Part shown: piece by piece, positions 22,147-34,219 of the stretch
Numbering within the stretch: position 1 is the stretch's first letter
How the letters are laid out: every line of letters begins with the position of its first letter
NCBI GenBank assembly: GCA_028274465.1
Contig: CM051455.1
Span: 43,789,129-43,853,128 of the forward strand
Direction of reading: 5' to 3'
Source of the DNA: Plantago ovata
Lineage: Eukaryota > Streptophyta > Magnoliopsida > Lamiales > Plantaginaceae
Length of the DNA stretch: 64,000 nucleotides
Notes under the pieces: generated by a model
Databases searched by the model: none
Told to the model about the DNA's origin: nothing
What the model saw: the letters and a program-made list of their open reading frames with translations, nothing else
Program-made: the position numbers and the translations under genes

Positions 22147-22171
22147 CCGGCTGCTACTCTTAACAAGCTAG

Positions 22172-24000
22172 CTAGGGAATGCTAAAGTTAGAGTAACATG
22201 CATCTTCTCTTGTGGTAGTAATACTTTAAAATTTTCATATTTGTTGATGGTGTTTTGTTTTAGTACAATGTGTGGCCTGGATATATATGTGAATCATGTT
22301 TAAATGTAGTATGTGTCATTGTTTGGTGTTTGTGGTCCATGGAAATCTATGTATGCATAGTTACTAATTGTACCTGTAGTGATGAGGCATGAGTCTCTGT
22401 GCAGTTCAGATGAGTTAGATTCCTCTTAATTTGCCTTGTTGCAACCTACTTCTATCCATCTAGCTACATCTCTGCCACTGTACAACACTGGTCTTGCAGT
22501 AGCTATGACCAACAATTTGCATTTTGAAAAAAAATATATATATATATACACAAAAAGGAATTAAGTTGATACCGCTACATAATGAATTGAACTATTGAAT
22601 TGACCTGTTCAAAAAAAAAAAAGAAAAAAAAATGAACTATTGAAGTACTACATATATGTTTTTTTTTTTTTTTTTAACATCAAAAAATTTCATTAAACCC
22701 AAAATTCGTGTACAAGAGTTCTTGTTTAATTTGTTTGTACATTAAATACTTTTTCTACTTGTAATTTGCTCACTTTAATTTGTTATCATGGCTCATTATG
22801 GCAACTACTTTGCTTACTGCTATTACAACTAAGTCCATGGCCGATGGCAGCATAGTTAATGTGGTCTTGATGTTAATTTATTTAATTATAATTAATCAAC
22901 TACCAAATCATTTTATTAATTAAAAGTAGATATGTCAAAACAAATATTCACGACAGTGTCACATATCACAATCCAGGTTGAATCCAGTTTAATTTGTAAT
23001 GTGGAGCACATTGATCGTTGCGTACGTAAATTATCTGCAATTCTCATTTCTCGATCACTTTAACTAATTCTATGTATATATCTTCTTTTAAGTAATTATT
23101 TCTGTTTAAAACTAAAACACGAAGTTTTCAAATCAGTTTCGGATATGTATCGACAAAGATCGTCACGTTTTTGGTTAAAAGAAGCCCATGTTTAGGATTT
23201 TTAGCGTTATTATAGTAGTAGGACAAGAAAAACTTTAGGCCATACTCTCCCGTCTCCATGCATGTCCACTAATATTGGTGAAAAATAAATCACATGCATG
23301 GTCAATTTAAAATTTAATTACTCGCGTGCAGTACGGAGGATTCCCATTTCATCTCGGTAAAGGGGTAAAATTAAGAGAATTTCATATGTGGACAGTCACA
23401 AAAAGTTAAGGATTGCGTAAGTGCGTAACATATTAAATCGACCCGACCGGTTTAGCAGCGAAAAAGTGAAAAAAAACTACCCGCTTAAACAACAAATTTC
23501 GCTTCTTTTTTCCCCAACAAAGCTGGGAGTTTTCCCCCTTGAAAACTACTACGGAATATACTACATATTTAAAATGTAGTTTTACTTTCAATCTTGGAGT
23601 TGTAAGATATATATACTTGATATATTGTAATACTATTGGTTAAGAATCAAGTCCACTTATAAATGTTGATTTTGCGCCCATGAGCTAGCAAATGGACTTT
23701 TGATGAGAACTTCAGCGGTGTTGTTTCTCATAACGTTCTTTTTTGGATTTAAAATATACTCAAGTTTGTATCTGTTACTTTAATTTGTACTATGTTTGAA
23801 TATGTTGATTAATGCAATACTTTTACCCTAAAAAAAGAGAGAAAAAATAAAAAGAGCACTGATGTGGTTCAAGGCATTCGGTAAATCAAGTGCTAAATTA
23901 TAACATTATGTTAAAACTTTAAATTAAAGCACCTAGTTATTAATTAAACAGTGGGAAAAGTTAAAGATAGAGAAACTATTAAAGGTGTTAAGGGGTATGA
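22172..24000. other. Intergenic stretch, no gene seen
   Basis: AT-rich. It contains a short AT microsatellite near 22531-22548 and an 18-20 base T run near 22660, followed by AACATCAAAAAATTTCATTAA. That resembles the inverted 3' end of a plant LINE, but nothing more of such an element is visible. Confidence 0.55.
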
Positions 24001-24008
24001 TAGTGACT

Positions 24009-24712
24009 GACTGGCGGACGCAGAAAATATATTAATGGGGCACATTTACGAGATGCAAGAGCGATGATATGAAAAATTGTTCTTCAAATTACTGTAAATC
24101 CACATGCAATTTTTTTGATTTTTTAATATTACATATAATATTTTATCAAATAAATATATTTTTAAAATAAAAACGTATTCGATTCATTTCTTTTCTATGT
24201 TGTTATAATATATGTTGGAAAGACATTTAAAAAAGAAAAATGGTTAATTTAACATGATGAAATTCTCAAATGTACCGCTAAAATTACATACAAATAAATT
24301 AATTTAAAACTAATCACTTTTATTAGATATTATTTAATGATTAAACAAATGCAGAAAACCAAATAGGTGCAGCATTACAAATACGAAGTATAAAGTATTA
24401 GACATTTTGAGATATTTAGAAAACTTTAGATGGAAGAAGTATAGTGGAAATATATATTAGTAATACAGTATGAAAAAGGGTAGAAATCTAACCTCAGCCT
24501 TTTTTGGGTGTGTTGAAAACATTAAAAATATTGTTGACAACAAGGTTCGAACTCTCGCTTCCCACATAAGAAACTGTATATTTACTGTAATCAGAAAAAA
24601 GTATATTTATATTTGCTCAAAAAATATTTTTGAAATAAGGATATAATTGTAATTTCAACCCAAAAATTGAGGGGGCACTTGACCCCCTTGATATAGCGTG
24701 GGTATGCCCCTG
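24009..24712. mobile_element. Degraded hAT-like non-autonomous element (tentative)
   Basis: The left end, ACTGGCGGACGCAGAA, and the right end, GGGTATGCCCCTG, resemble the CAGNGGCGGA-type ends of plant hAT-like repeats in inverted orientation. GTGACT occurs directly outside both ends (24003-24008 and 24713-24718), compatible with a partly eroded 8-bp target duplication. The interior is AT-rich and non-coding. The assignment is weak because the terminal match is short. Confidence 0.35.
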
Positions 24713-24720
24713 GTGACTCT

Positions 24721-27180
24721 AAAATTACAATTTAGAGTTTTGCGGACGTATTTGCCACGGAAAGAGTTGCCCGTAAAAAAGGTTTCGACAATACTCGATT
24801 GATTTAGTTGTACTTAGCGTATACTTATAGAAATCCAAAAAGCAAAGATTCTAAAATTACAATCCAATTTTTATGGTGTTTTTAACACTCATATAGTCAT
24901 ATGTCAATGAAACTATATAGTACTATAGTACTTCATTCGTTATTCTGGACTCGGGCCTGTTTTCAGTCCGTAACTAAGTTTTGGACCTGGCATCTGATAC
25001 CGATTGTTGGCAATTTGGCATATGGTAGAAATAAAACAATACTTTTCCATTCTTTCTAAAGCTTCCTATTTATTATTCTCAAACTAATTTTTAAAAAATA
25101 ATTAAAAATAAAAAATGTTAAAAATAAAGTTTGTGAGGGTCGCAAATTTGAAATTTAAGTCATTGGGAACATAAAATCAGCATTTGTAAAAAAATTTTTA
25201 ACCTTTTTTTTTTTTCAATTATTTTTTTAAAATTATTATAAAGTGAAACAAGATGATTTAGAGGGAACGAAGGGAAGTACTACTTTTAATTTAAATACTT
25301 TAACTTTATTATTCTTTTTTAAAGAAAAAAAAACCTTAGAATCTAGCTTGTTAAAAATGAAAAGGTGATAGGATGACGTAGGGAGGTGTAAGTGAAAGTA
25401 ATACTCCAATTGATTGATAGGGAGACAGACAGAAATGGATAAAAAGGAACCTTAAATTGGAAGATAAGTTCACAAGCAATGTCAAAAACAGGCGATGATG
25501 ATAAATATTTTACCACTGCCAATTGACAAGTGTACGTAATGTGACAAGAAATACTATACAAACAAAAGAGCTTCGATCGGGAGCTCGCTAGCTAGCGCCT
25601 AGCGACATGAATCGAGAATAATACTGCTAGTATGCATTTCTTAATTTGTCTCATATATACTCTCATGTAGTAGTACGTTGGTAATATGTACCTTACCAGC
25701 TTCGTGTGACGAAAAGAAGAAGGAATAATATTGGTGTGTCGTAATATGACCATAGGTGACGATTCAACACGCCACGCACGAAATTCAATTCATCAATATC
25801 GACTTTGCTTGCCACTACGTCCGCCGCTTGTTTTTTACGCTTGTCTTCCCTTCTTCGGTTAATCTTTTCCTTTTTTTTCACCAACACTATTTTCATTTTC
25901 TTTTTACCTCTTACATTCCACTTATTTGCCTCACAATTTTTTATCTTGGCCTAACTTTTGTAGTTGTTTTGAAATTTAGCCATTCAAAACTTAGGTTGAG
26001 TAGTGAAAAAATTAATCCAAAAGACAAAAATAATTGAAATGTACGTATGTTCAAGTAGTTAATGAATGCAGTCAAAATCGTAATGCGGTAACATATAAAA
26101 AAGAATTATGAATATGGTGTTACCGCGACGTTCTTAGGAGTACTTGTTTAGTTTAGTGAAAAAGTGAAATTAAAAGTTGACGAACTTAATTTTCTACAGG
26201 TTATAATAAGTTAAATCTATAAATCATGTGAAACTTCTGTAAATTTAATTATATATTACAGTAGCTGCTATGTTCTAAAATCATTTTATGAAATATTTGT
26301 CAATCTGCACGGTTCATTCTATTTTTACACTTAAGTCATTTTTCTAATTTAATTTGTTTATCAAAGTTTAACATAGAGCAATTAAGTAAAAGTGTACTAC
26401 TAGTACTTGTACTGTTGTACACTATTTTAGACCGATGAATATAGGAGTAGAATGGAATGGAATGGAACAAAGGCTTCCGTGCCGTGCGGATTCCAATCGG
26501 ACAACATTTTAGGGGACCCCAGCCTTTTTCTACCCTCATATTCTCCCGTTTTCAAGGGAAACGAAGGAGGAAACTCTGCCACAATCCATGCCATGTTTGG
26601 ACGTACATATTTTTGTACAAATCTATTGTAATGTTCACCAAAATTATTCAATAAGTTAGATCAAGTAGTTGAAATTGAGAGATGATCAGTTCAGTTCTCG
26701 GTCGCTTCCCCTTCGCCTGCCCCTATCCTTCTGGGTAGGGTGGTAAGTAACTTATTTAGTGCGACTTTGTCTTTAGATAATTCGTTGTCAAAATTCATCC
26801 GAAAATATGAAGGAGCAAAAATGTAAAACTGTAGAGGAACTAACTACCAAATACAATAGTATACAGATCCTCCTCAAAACTTTAATCACTGTTTGGGAAA
26901 AAAACTCAAGATTGACAATCTATGAGATGAACGGATGGATATTCTCATATTCAGACAAGTTGGACTTGGGCAACATTCCCAAAGACTTTATCACTGTTTG
27001 GTGGACTCGCCTAAGATATTGGTAGGCCCAACGTAAAATGGTTGGGCCAATGTTGCAGTGTGTTCCAAGAATCCAATTCACCTAAACCTATAAATGTAAT
27101 CTGAAACATTAGAACCAAGGATAAAGATGGTGATTACAAGAATTCATCTAATTAACATAAGATCTTAGCATTTCATACAC
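24721..27180. other. Intergenic stretch, no gene seen
   Basis: AT-rich; several open frames of 60-93 codons show no domain, no splice-supported extension and no codon bias. The right part is the 3' flank of the minus-strand acetyltransferase-like gene. Confidence 0.55.
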
Positions 27181-27233
27181 TTTTTCATGAAGCCACAAGA
27201 AGCTAGTAAGTTGTAAATCAGTGAAGCAGTATG

Positions 27234-30200
27234 TTAAAGCTTCCAGTATATAGATAACCGGTGAAATACGCCAGCAACGAGACCCCAGAACAGAATTTCA
27301 GCGAAGAGGACATACAGAAGAATTCCCACTCTTCTTGAATGCCACACCCCAATGAAAATGTGCTTCTGAATCCAGTATATCTGCAAATATATTAGTACTA
27401 AATGCTTAATGTGACACGAACAAATAAATTTCTTCTGCAAGTACAAAGTGAACTTAACTTTACCAGCGTGTTGTGAGGATTATCGTAATACCACCCGTTG
27501 ATAAATCCTGCAAAAATACCTTCTGCTGCCATTACATAGACAAGCATAGCATTCATGCCAATCCATTCCAATGGTAGAAACACGAATCTATGATCCAATA
27601 CATCAACCTGGTGAGAGAGATAACGAACCTTGAGGTATGCAAAGATAGGAGTGTTTTTTTTTTCTTTTTTAAACGTTAAAAAGTATATATTGAGAGTGAC
27701 ACATGAAGGTTTATCGGCCATAAGAGAGTTTACCAGTATGTAGATCATAGAAAACACCAACGCAGCCGCTCCAGATGTTACACAAGCATAGCTGAACGTG
27801 TAAAGCTGCTTGTTTAAAGGAATAGCTGCAGTTAAAGAAAATTAATTAACAGACAATTTAGGACATGAAAGAACATTTGTCTGCATGTACTTATAGACTT
27901 ACCATTTGTGAAGTGAAGAATAATTCCAAGAGCGAGAAGGCCAAGACCCATGATCAACCAATGCCGGAGTCTGGATGCGTGACCCTGGAATCATACTAAT
28001 TGTTAACTCAACCTACAATGCAAATTGTTCAAAAGCATGATTTGTATATAGTTCCTGGGAAACCTTAATATGTAGAAGAACATGCCCAAAATGAACTCCG
28101 ATGAATGTGGAAAAGATTGCAGAAATTGAGCTGCATTCATGAAACTGAAATCATGTTCTAGAAATAAGCGTATGCTACCAAGAGTTCTCAACATATTTAA
28201 CTTTATTCTGAGCCAGATGGAAACATTTTTTTTTTTACGTAAGTTAGGTAAGGAGGTGCTATTTTCTTCAACTAACCATAATAGATTGAGAAAATCTGCA
28301 TCATGAAGAACTACATCTCCCCCGGTAAGAGTAACGGAAAGGTCATACTTTCCTGCCATCATCTTTTTTCCCGTTCCTCAAATTACTTTTTTGTCTCGTA
28401 TTATCTGTTATTTAGGTGAGTAAAATCTTCGGCCGACTAATCATATGATATCTAGTTAATTATTCAGTCACTTAAAAGGTGCAGGAAAAGATGTGTACTT
28501 GCTAGTCTATCCTATAGCTACTACCAGTAGGTGAGAGCTGAAATCTTTACACAAATATTCCATGATACTCTGTAATTCAAAACAGAGCCAATTGCAATAC
28601 GAAGTGGAAAACTCCACTTGTATGCAACGGTTCTCATTGTTGAGAGACAGCCATGGGTTGATCACATATATCCTACACTCCAATTTGACAATCTTCTTGT
28701 AAAGGTTAAATGAAAAGGAACTTCCAAACATATGACCTACCTCAAAATTCCTTCAGGTTCAAAAGGCGCCCAGCACCAGTTTGGAGCATCACTCCTGAAA
28801 GGTCCCTCGTAAGGAGAATCCTTTGTGCAAGCCTTCAAGGGATCCAGATTATAAGTAGCCGGGATAATAGTCCATGACAAAGGTTCAAAATTATCTTATG
28901 CAGAATAGTGGAAAAGAAGGTGAGTGTCAACCACATCCAACATGAGTACTCACTTTGGATCTCTTCCAAGCTGGATGCTGATACATATGATTGATCCCAA
29001 GCACCTTTCTGTCCACATAACCCACTGCATTACATGGTGGATCCAACCTCCCCCTCACATTACAGGCCACCTGAAAATCATTACCCTTTCTTTAAGGTTT
29101 CAGATTACAGAAACAAAAAACTTGAGTAATTCCATGTTCTTGTTTTGCTCTCTTCATACAGTTTTACCAAGTTAGAAAATAAGAAAATGGTATAGCTCAA
29201 TAAAAGAGAGAAACAATAAGGATTGGCATTTAGAGAAGATCTCTAGCATAGGAGCTAAATAAGTAATTGAAAATAAAAGAGATTTTAAGAAACTGTGATG
29301 GGCCTTAAATTTTTATAGAATAAAATTTTCTGAAGAAGGTGATGATTGATCATTCTCCAAGGTCCTGAAATACTAGTATTAAGTTAAAAACCATCTTACG
29401 TATGATCTCATTAACAAAGCAAACTTTCTACTAACACAAGTCTTTCAACTACTAATTCCACTGGTGTTGCAGGAATAGTTTACCGTTAGAACTTTCCCGA
29501 AATCAGCACTCTCTGGATTGTGCACAGTGAATTGCCAGTCCGGCACATAAGTTCCATATAGTGTAGCCAAGTAGACAATCAAAACAATTGCACCCACCAT
29601 CCTGCAAGACGTAGTAGATTTGCAATTGAAGTTAAAAACAACATGCTGCTACAACCAATTATTCAAGACATTGATAAAGAATACTAACCAATGCCAAAAG
29701 TACAGCTTGAATATAGAGAATGGACCGTGTAGTTGAACCCTTGGACGGGCATTTTTTGTCATGATTTCTGTTAACGCAACAACAAAATAGGCAAGGGCTA
29801 TTCTCTGCAAAGTATAAAACAAATGCTTTATACAACACCTTCAGCTAATAGCATATAGTTCGCTCAGACAAAATGGAAGTACTTGAAAATAACCTGGAGA
29901 ATTCCGCACCATCTGATCTTTTTCATGTCAACGCCATATGTTAGTTTGTCAGGCGCATGTGAATATCCTCCTATTGAGAATCAAGTCACGAAATTGCATG
30001 ATATTCTTCCAGAAACATAAGATTAACTTGGAAGTGGATGTTTCATCTTTACATGCTAAAGCAAGTATCAGTTTTGTTTTGGTTCATTGAAATGGTAGGA
30101 AATCCAAATTTGATAATTTATTGCAGTTTTGACCGGAAAGAGGACTTAGTTGACATCATGTACTCAGCTAGTCCATCTAAAACTTATCATATGATGATTA

Positions 30201-31336
30201 TTTCGGAAGGCTGAAATTGTTACCATGGCCTTTTCACTCCATAACCAAGTACAAATATGTACATATAGAGAGATTAGGTAATACTGTGAATGAACTCAAC
30301 CAGGGAGCAAACCTTGCAAAAGGAGCCCCCAAAAGAGAAGCTTTAGACATCTTATAATCACTTTCTTGATGGCCATTGTCCTATCTTGCACTCTCTACTA
30401 CCAGAAAAATCAAGAAGAGATACATATGGCATAAATAATAACGAAAGAAAAAAAAAAATAGAACAACTGGAGAGTACACAAAAAGGAGCAATTGAGAAAA
30501 ACCTTGAGAGCAAGGGCAATGGCCATCCCCACAATAAAGAGAAAGAATGGCATGACAAAATCAGCAAGATTGCACCCATTCCATGGCGCATGTGCAATCA
30601 CAGGCCACTCTCCACCAGCATCATCGACCAAGATCATCAACTGTAGCCAGCCAGACATTTAACCTTATCAGAAAAGAGTAAGAAACTACTTCTACAGAAA
30701 CCTACAGGCAGTGGTATTGATTCATCAGAAAGCAATAATTGCCTGCTTAGTCAATTGAGCTCCTAACGGCAGTCTCGTGTTCCATTTCGTACCAATTTTC
30801 CGGACATGAATTGTTGCTCAAAGTTGTAATGGTACAGATATTCTATGAACTCTACTCTACTTATAAGCTACTATATGCTCCTCCAAAAAACCATAATGGA
30901 TGTCTCCAAACAAAGCCTTTTTATGGTCATGCTTGCTTTAAAACATAGCTCAGAGTATGATCATATTTAGAAAAGCACATACTGTATGTTCTTTATCCAG
31001 ACAAACAGACCAAGCGCACTTGTTGAACTAAACAGATTAACACACACCAGTGCCATAATACTCTACTTTAGTAGTATCAAAATAAACTATCAAAGCAGCA
31101 AAATTCACATGATAACAAGCTGAATTAAACCCGAGGAGATTTAATTTTGGAAAAAACATAGAGGAGAGATTTACCGCCACAGTGAGGCCTCTGAAGATAT
31201 CCAGCGATGCCACGCGCCTCGGTTTCGCATCCTGCTTAGAATTAAGTTGTTGGGCTGCTTCTGCTGAAGATTCACCAACTGGTAGAATCAGGTGCTTTTG
31301 CTCTTGATATGAATCTTCTTGTCTGATATCCGCCAT
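27234..31336 (-). CDS. Heparan-alpha-glucosaminide N-acetyltransferase-like membrane protein
   Basis: Thirteen exons join in frame to 477 residues: 31336-31175, 30640-30503, 30394-30313, 29970-29894, 29804-29689, 29601-29484, 29070-28954, 28832-28741, 28130-28064, 27984-27903, 27825-27734, 27607-27464 and 27380-27234. All introns are GT/AG. The product has a short hydrophilic N-terminus, then RRVASLDIFRGLTVALMILV and about ten hydrophobic helices, ending AGVFHRLSIYWKL. The animal relative HGSNAT moves acetyl from cytosolic acetyl-CoA across the lysosomal membrane to heparan sulfate glucosamine. Its active-site His lies in an HASWNG motif, and the matching His here is His71 in HAPWNG. Plants lack heparan sulfate, so the natural acceptor is unknown; vacuolar or endomembrane location is inferred. 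The gene looks intact. A 36-bp tandem duplication lies about 150 bp upstream. Confidence 0.95.
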
Positions 31337-31483
31337 TACAGTTAGCTCATGCGTTAATTATTTTCTTTTTACTAGAAGTGACAGAAATGCTTACTACATA
31401 TTCACAGAGACATTTCATCGAACAGTTTGTGTTCCAAGTATTTTGTCGTTTTTCAATCCGTTTGTGTCTTCGGAAACTGCCAT

Positions 31484-31555
31484 TTTACATTTTTACTCGG
31501 TTGGCACACTATTCGTGACTTTACATTTTTACTCGGTTGGCACACTATTCGTGAC
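31484..31555. repeat. Perfect 36-bp tandem duplication
   Basis: Two identical adjacent 36-bp copies (31484-31519 and 31520-31555; core ACTCGGTTGGCACACTATTC) lie 148-219 bp upstream of the acetyltransferase-like start codon. They fall in the probable promoter or leader. Perfect identity points to a recent duplication. Confidence 0.9.
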
Positions 31556-31599
31556 TATCTTACGATAAAAGAATTAAGATTTCAAATTACAGTAGTAAA

Positions 31600-32690
31600 T
31601 AGTAAAAGCATCAAATGATGACCCTTCAATTGTTACTAGCCTAGACTATAAGTTGATGTTGTCCAAATTAACACCATTTTGAATTAATATAGTTGCTTTA
31701 AGCATAATCCTCATTCAATTCCTCGACGATTTCTTTTTACCGAGACCTAACGTGAACATTTGATCAAGTTCATTGGCCAAGTTCACTTTGTCAAATTAAA
31801 TTCATTACAATCTTTTAGTCGAAATATTTTTAATAAGAGAACAAGCCCAATTTATATTTTAATCCGACTAAGTGTCAAACTTTATTCCATCAAACTCTAT
31901 TCCTTTATTCGTGTTATTCCCGTTGCTTGCTAGGCAATAACTTTACTTTCAGTCAAGTTCCCTTAAGAATAATCATAATTATAATCATCTTCTGTTTTGT
32001 TGCTAATTGATAAATTATTACATGTGGATTTATTGATTATCATAACCATTTAGAAACTTGAAATTTAGGAAGTTATAGGGGTGGCCGATTAATAATGGTG
32101 ATGGGTGTTCGAACTACGACATAGACATATATAATGTGGTATATGTATGTTTGTGTTCGAACTACGACATAGACTTAAAATTTGAGTACCTTTCACCACG
32201 AATCGATCCAAGTGGCGCTCTAATTTGTAAATAAACACCACATCTTCATTTTACTTGTCTTTTTTTATTATTTTTTATCATTTATCTCAAATTGATGTAT
32301 CGATAAATTAAACAGTGATTCATTTTAATTTGTGAATTAGACTGCCACTTGGACCCGTTCATACTGACATACATTGGACAGTCTAACTTTTAAAAATTTA
32401 AGTAGAAAAAGTGTAAATGGGATGATAGTTTAGAGTATTTTATCGCCCCTCGTTTTAGTTTAGGTAACGTGTTAAAAGATGTTATCAGTATCCTAAGGTC
32501 CCAGTTCATTTTTGTCAAATATCCCCACATAAAACACTCAATTTTACTATGATTTTAGTACCACACAATGCACATATCGTGCCAAAATAAGATGCATATG
32601 CTTAATTACACACAGAAGGTCTTGGAGTCCAAGAAAAGATGATGATTCTGGCAAATCTAGTTCCTACCAAAACTATAACAAGAACTATAC
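31600..32690. other. Intergenic stretch between divergent genes
   Basis: No coding signal. A 22-bp motif (GTGTTCGAACTACGACATAG) is repeated at about 32106 and 32153. The part from about 32376 to 32475 is also found, diverged, at 43826-43950, next to the broken second GST copy. Confidence 0.6.
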
Positions 32691-32700
32691 AACAATATAT

Positions 32701-32843
32701 TGGCAAAGGATTCTATAATTATGGGAAGTAAATAAGCCACACAATACGTGACAAACAACACAATACATTAACATTGGCAAAGGATTCTGTAGAAGTATAT
32801 ATACATATAGGAAGTAAATATGTCGTAATACGTGACAAGCAGC
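32701..32843 (+). promoter_or_regulatory. Imperfect tandem duplication in the GST promoter
   Basis: Copy one (32701-32759) and copy two (32775-32843) share TGGCAAAGGATTCT, then GGAAGTAAATA, then AATACGTGACAA. Each therefore carries an ACGT-core element (TACGTGAC) of the kind bound by bZIP factors. The block lies 100-240 bp before the start codon and upstream of the TATA box. Doubling of an ACGT element suits a stress- or hormone-inducible GST, but that is inference. Confidence 0.6.
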
Positions 32844-32866
32844 TTCTAGAACCCCTAATATACCAT

Positions 32867-32874
32867 TATAAATA
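32867..32874 (+). promoter_or_regulatory. Probable TATA box of the GST gene
   Basis: TATAAATA lies 70 bp upstream of the ATG at 32944, leaving room for a leader of about 40 bp. Confidence 0.65.
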
Positions 32875-32943
32875 AGCTGCCAATCCTCTTCAATTTGCAT
32901 CACAAACAATCTTTCAAAGAATATATCAGCTCTTCTAGTTATA

Positions 32944-33764
32944 ATGGCAATCAAGGTTCATGGTCATCCTCTTTCCCCTGCCGTCAAGAGAGTTCTTCTA
33001 TGCTTAGCCGAGAAAGATCTAGATCACGAGTTCATTTTCGTCGATTTGCAAACTGGCCAACACAAGAAAGAGTCCCATTTTGCACTTCATGTAAGCACGC
33101 ACGTGTTATAAATTAATTTCATCTGATCATCTAAAAGTTCCAACTTTTTAGCAACTTTTTACTTGTTTTTTCTTCTATGCGCAGCCATTTGGTCAAGTAC
33201 CGGCTTTTGAAGAGGGAGACCTGACACTTTTCGGTAAATCATATATTTTAATAATATTTAAATAGCACTAAATTGATTTGGCATTAATAATTTTTGTTAT
33301 CTCAAACTTGTTGAACTACAGAGTCAAGGGCAATCACAAAATACATTTGTCAAGCATACCATGACAAGGGAACGCCACTATTGTCCGAAGATCCAAAGAA
33401 GAACGGAATCATCTCCGTTTGGCTCGAAGTCGAGGCACTTAAGTTTGATGCAGCAGGCCAGAAGCTGAGCTTTGAAATTCTCATCAAGCCCATGAAGGGC
33501 ATGAAGACCGATGAGGCTGCGGTTGAGCAACTTGAAGCCCAATTGGCTACAGTTCTAGATGTCTACGAGGCCCGTCTGACTGAATGCAAGTACTTGGCAG
33601 GAGACTCATACACACTTGCTGATCTTCATCACGTTCCTATCGTCTTCAACTTGTTCAAGACTAAGGTCAAGAGCTTGTTTCAGGACCGCTCCCATGTCAG
33701 CGCCTGGTGTGAGGAGATTTTGGCTCGCCCAGCGTCAGAGAAGGTTTATGCAGCAGCTAAGTGA
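32944..33764 (+). CDS. Phi-class glutathione S-transferase (GSTF)
   Basis: Three exons (32944-33090, 33185-33233, 33322-33764) join in frame to 212 residues, a normal phi-class length. The two introns, in the N-terminal half, match the usual phi gene layout. The thioredoxin-like domain (about 1-78) starts MAIKVHGHPLSPAVKRVLLC, with Ser11 as the likely catalytic serine. It contains PFGQVPAFEEGDLTLF with the cis-Pro, and ESRAI (Ser67), which holds the glutathione gamma-glutamyl group. The helical C-terminal domain carries [19 protein letters not shown], the N-capping/hydrophobic-staple region. Family members are cytosolic dimers that conjugate glutathione to electrophiles or act as peroxidases or flavonoid carriers. 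A TATA box and a duplicated ACGT-containing block lie upstream. A broken copy of the locus lies 11 kb downstream. Confidence 0.96.
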
Positions 33765-34219
33765 TGAGATTTGGAAGAGATTGTGGCGTTTTTTTCATTT
33801 GTTCTGTTGGCTTTTGGTGTTTAATTTGGTTCCTTTCACATTGCCATTGTGGTTCGTTATAAGTTATTATTCTATATGAATTCAAGTGCTATTTGATGTT
33901 TTTATCAACATATTTATTGAGTTAATTTATTTTCACCATATTGCATCAAGTTCTATTAATTCGTTTTGTGAATAGCACACATGGTGCCTGTGTTCCGCAC
34001 CCATACATGTACTTAATTTTTGTGTGCGGGTGAAGCGGGTAAAGAGTGGGTTTTAGCGGGTTCCCACCCGCTTACAAGCCTAGTACTCCACCCCGGTTCA
34101 GGTTCTGCCCGTCTATTTTCATTTACATCAGTTTAATTAATTTCCAAACCTGACACAGTTAGCAAATGCCAATGACTATATATATATGAAACTTGACCAA
34201 GAAAGACTATGAAAGCTTA

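Noticed and set aside
21854-22171. 105-codon plus-strand ORF
   Set aside because: It overlaps the MIR164 promoter and hairpin; the sequence is constrained as RNA and the peptide has no recognisable domain.
22660-22725. T run followed by AACATCAAAAAATTTCATTAA, resembling an inverted LINE 3' end
   Set aside because: Only a few tens of bases match the idea; no body, tail partner or target duplication seen.
24540-24565. GGTTCGAACTCTCGC, tRNA box B-like motif
   Set aside because: No cloverleaf can be built around it; it is part of a degraded repeat.
25756-26037. 93-codon plus-strand ORF rich in Phe/Leu
   Set aside because: Composition reflects T-rich DNA; no start context or family match.
26807-27025. 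72-codon plus-strand ORF
   Set aside because: No domain, no splice-supported extension and no promoter pattern; AT-rich intergenic DNA gives such frames by chance.
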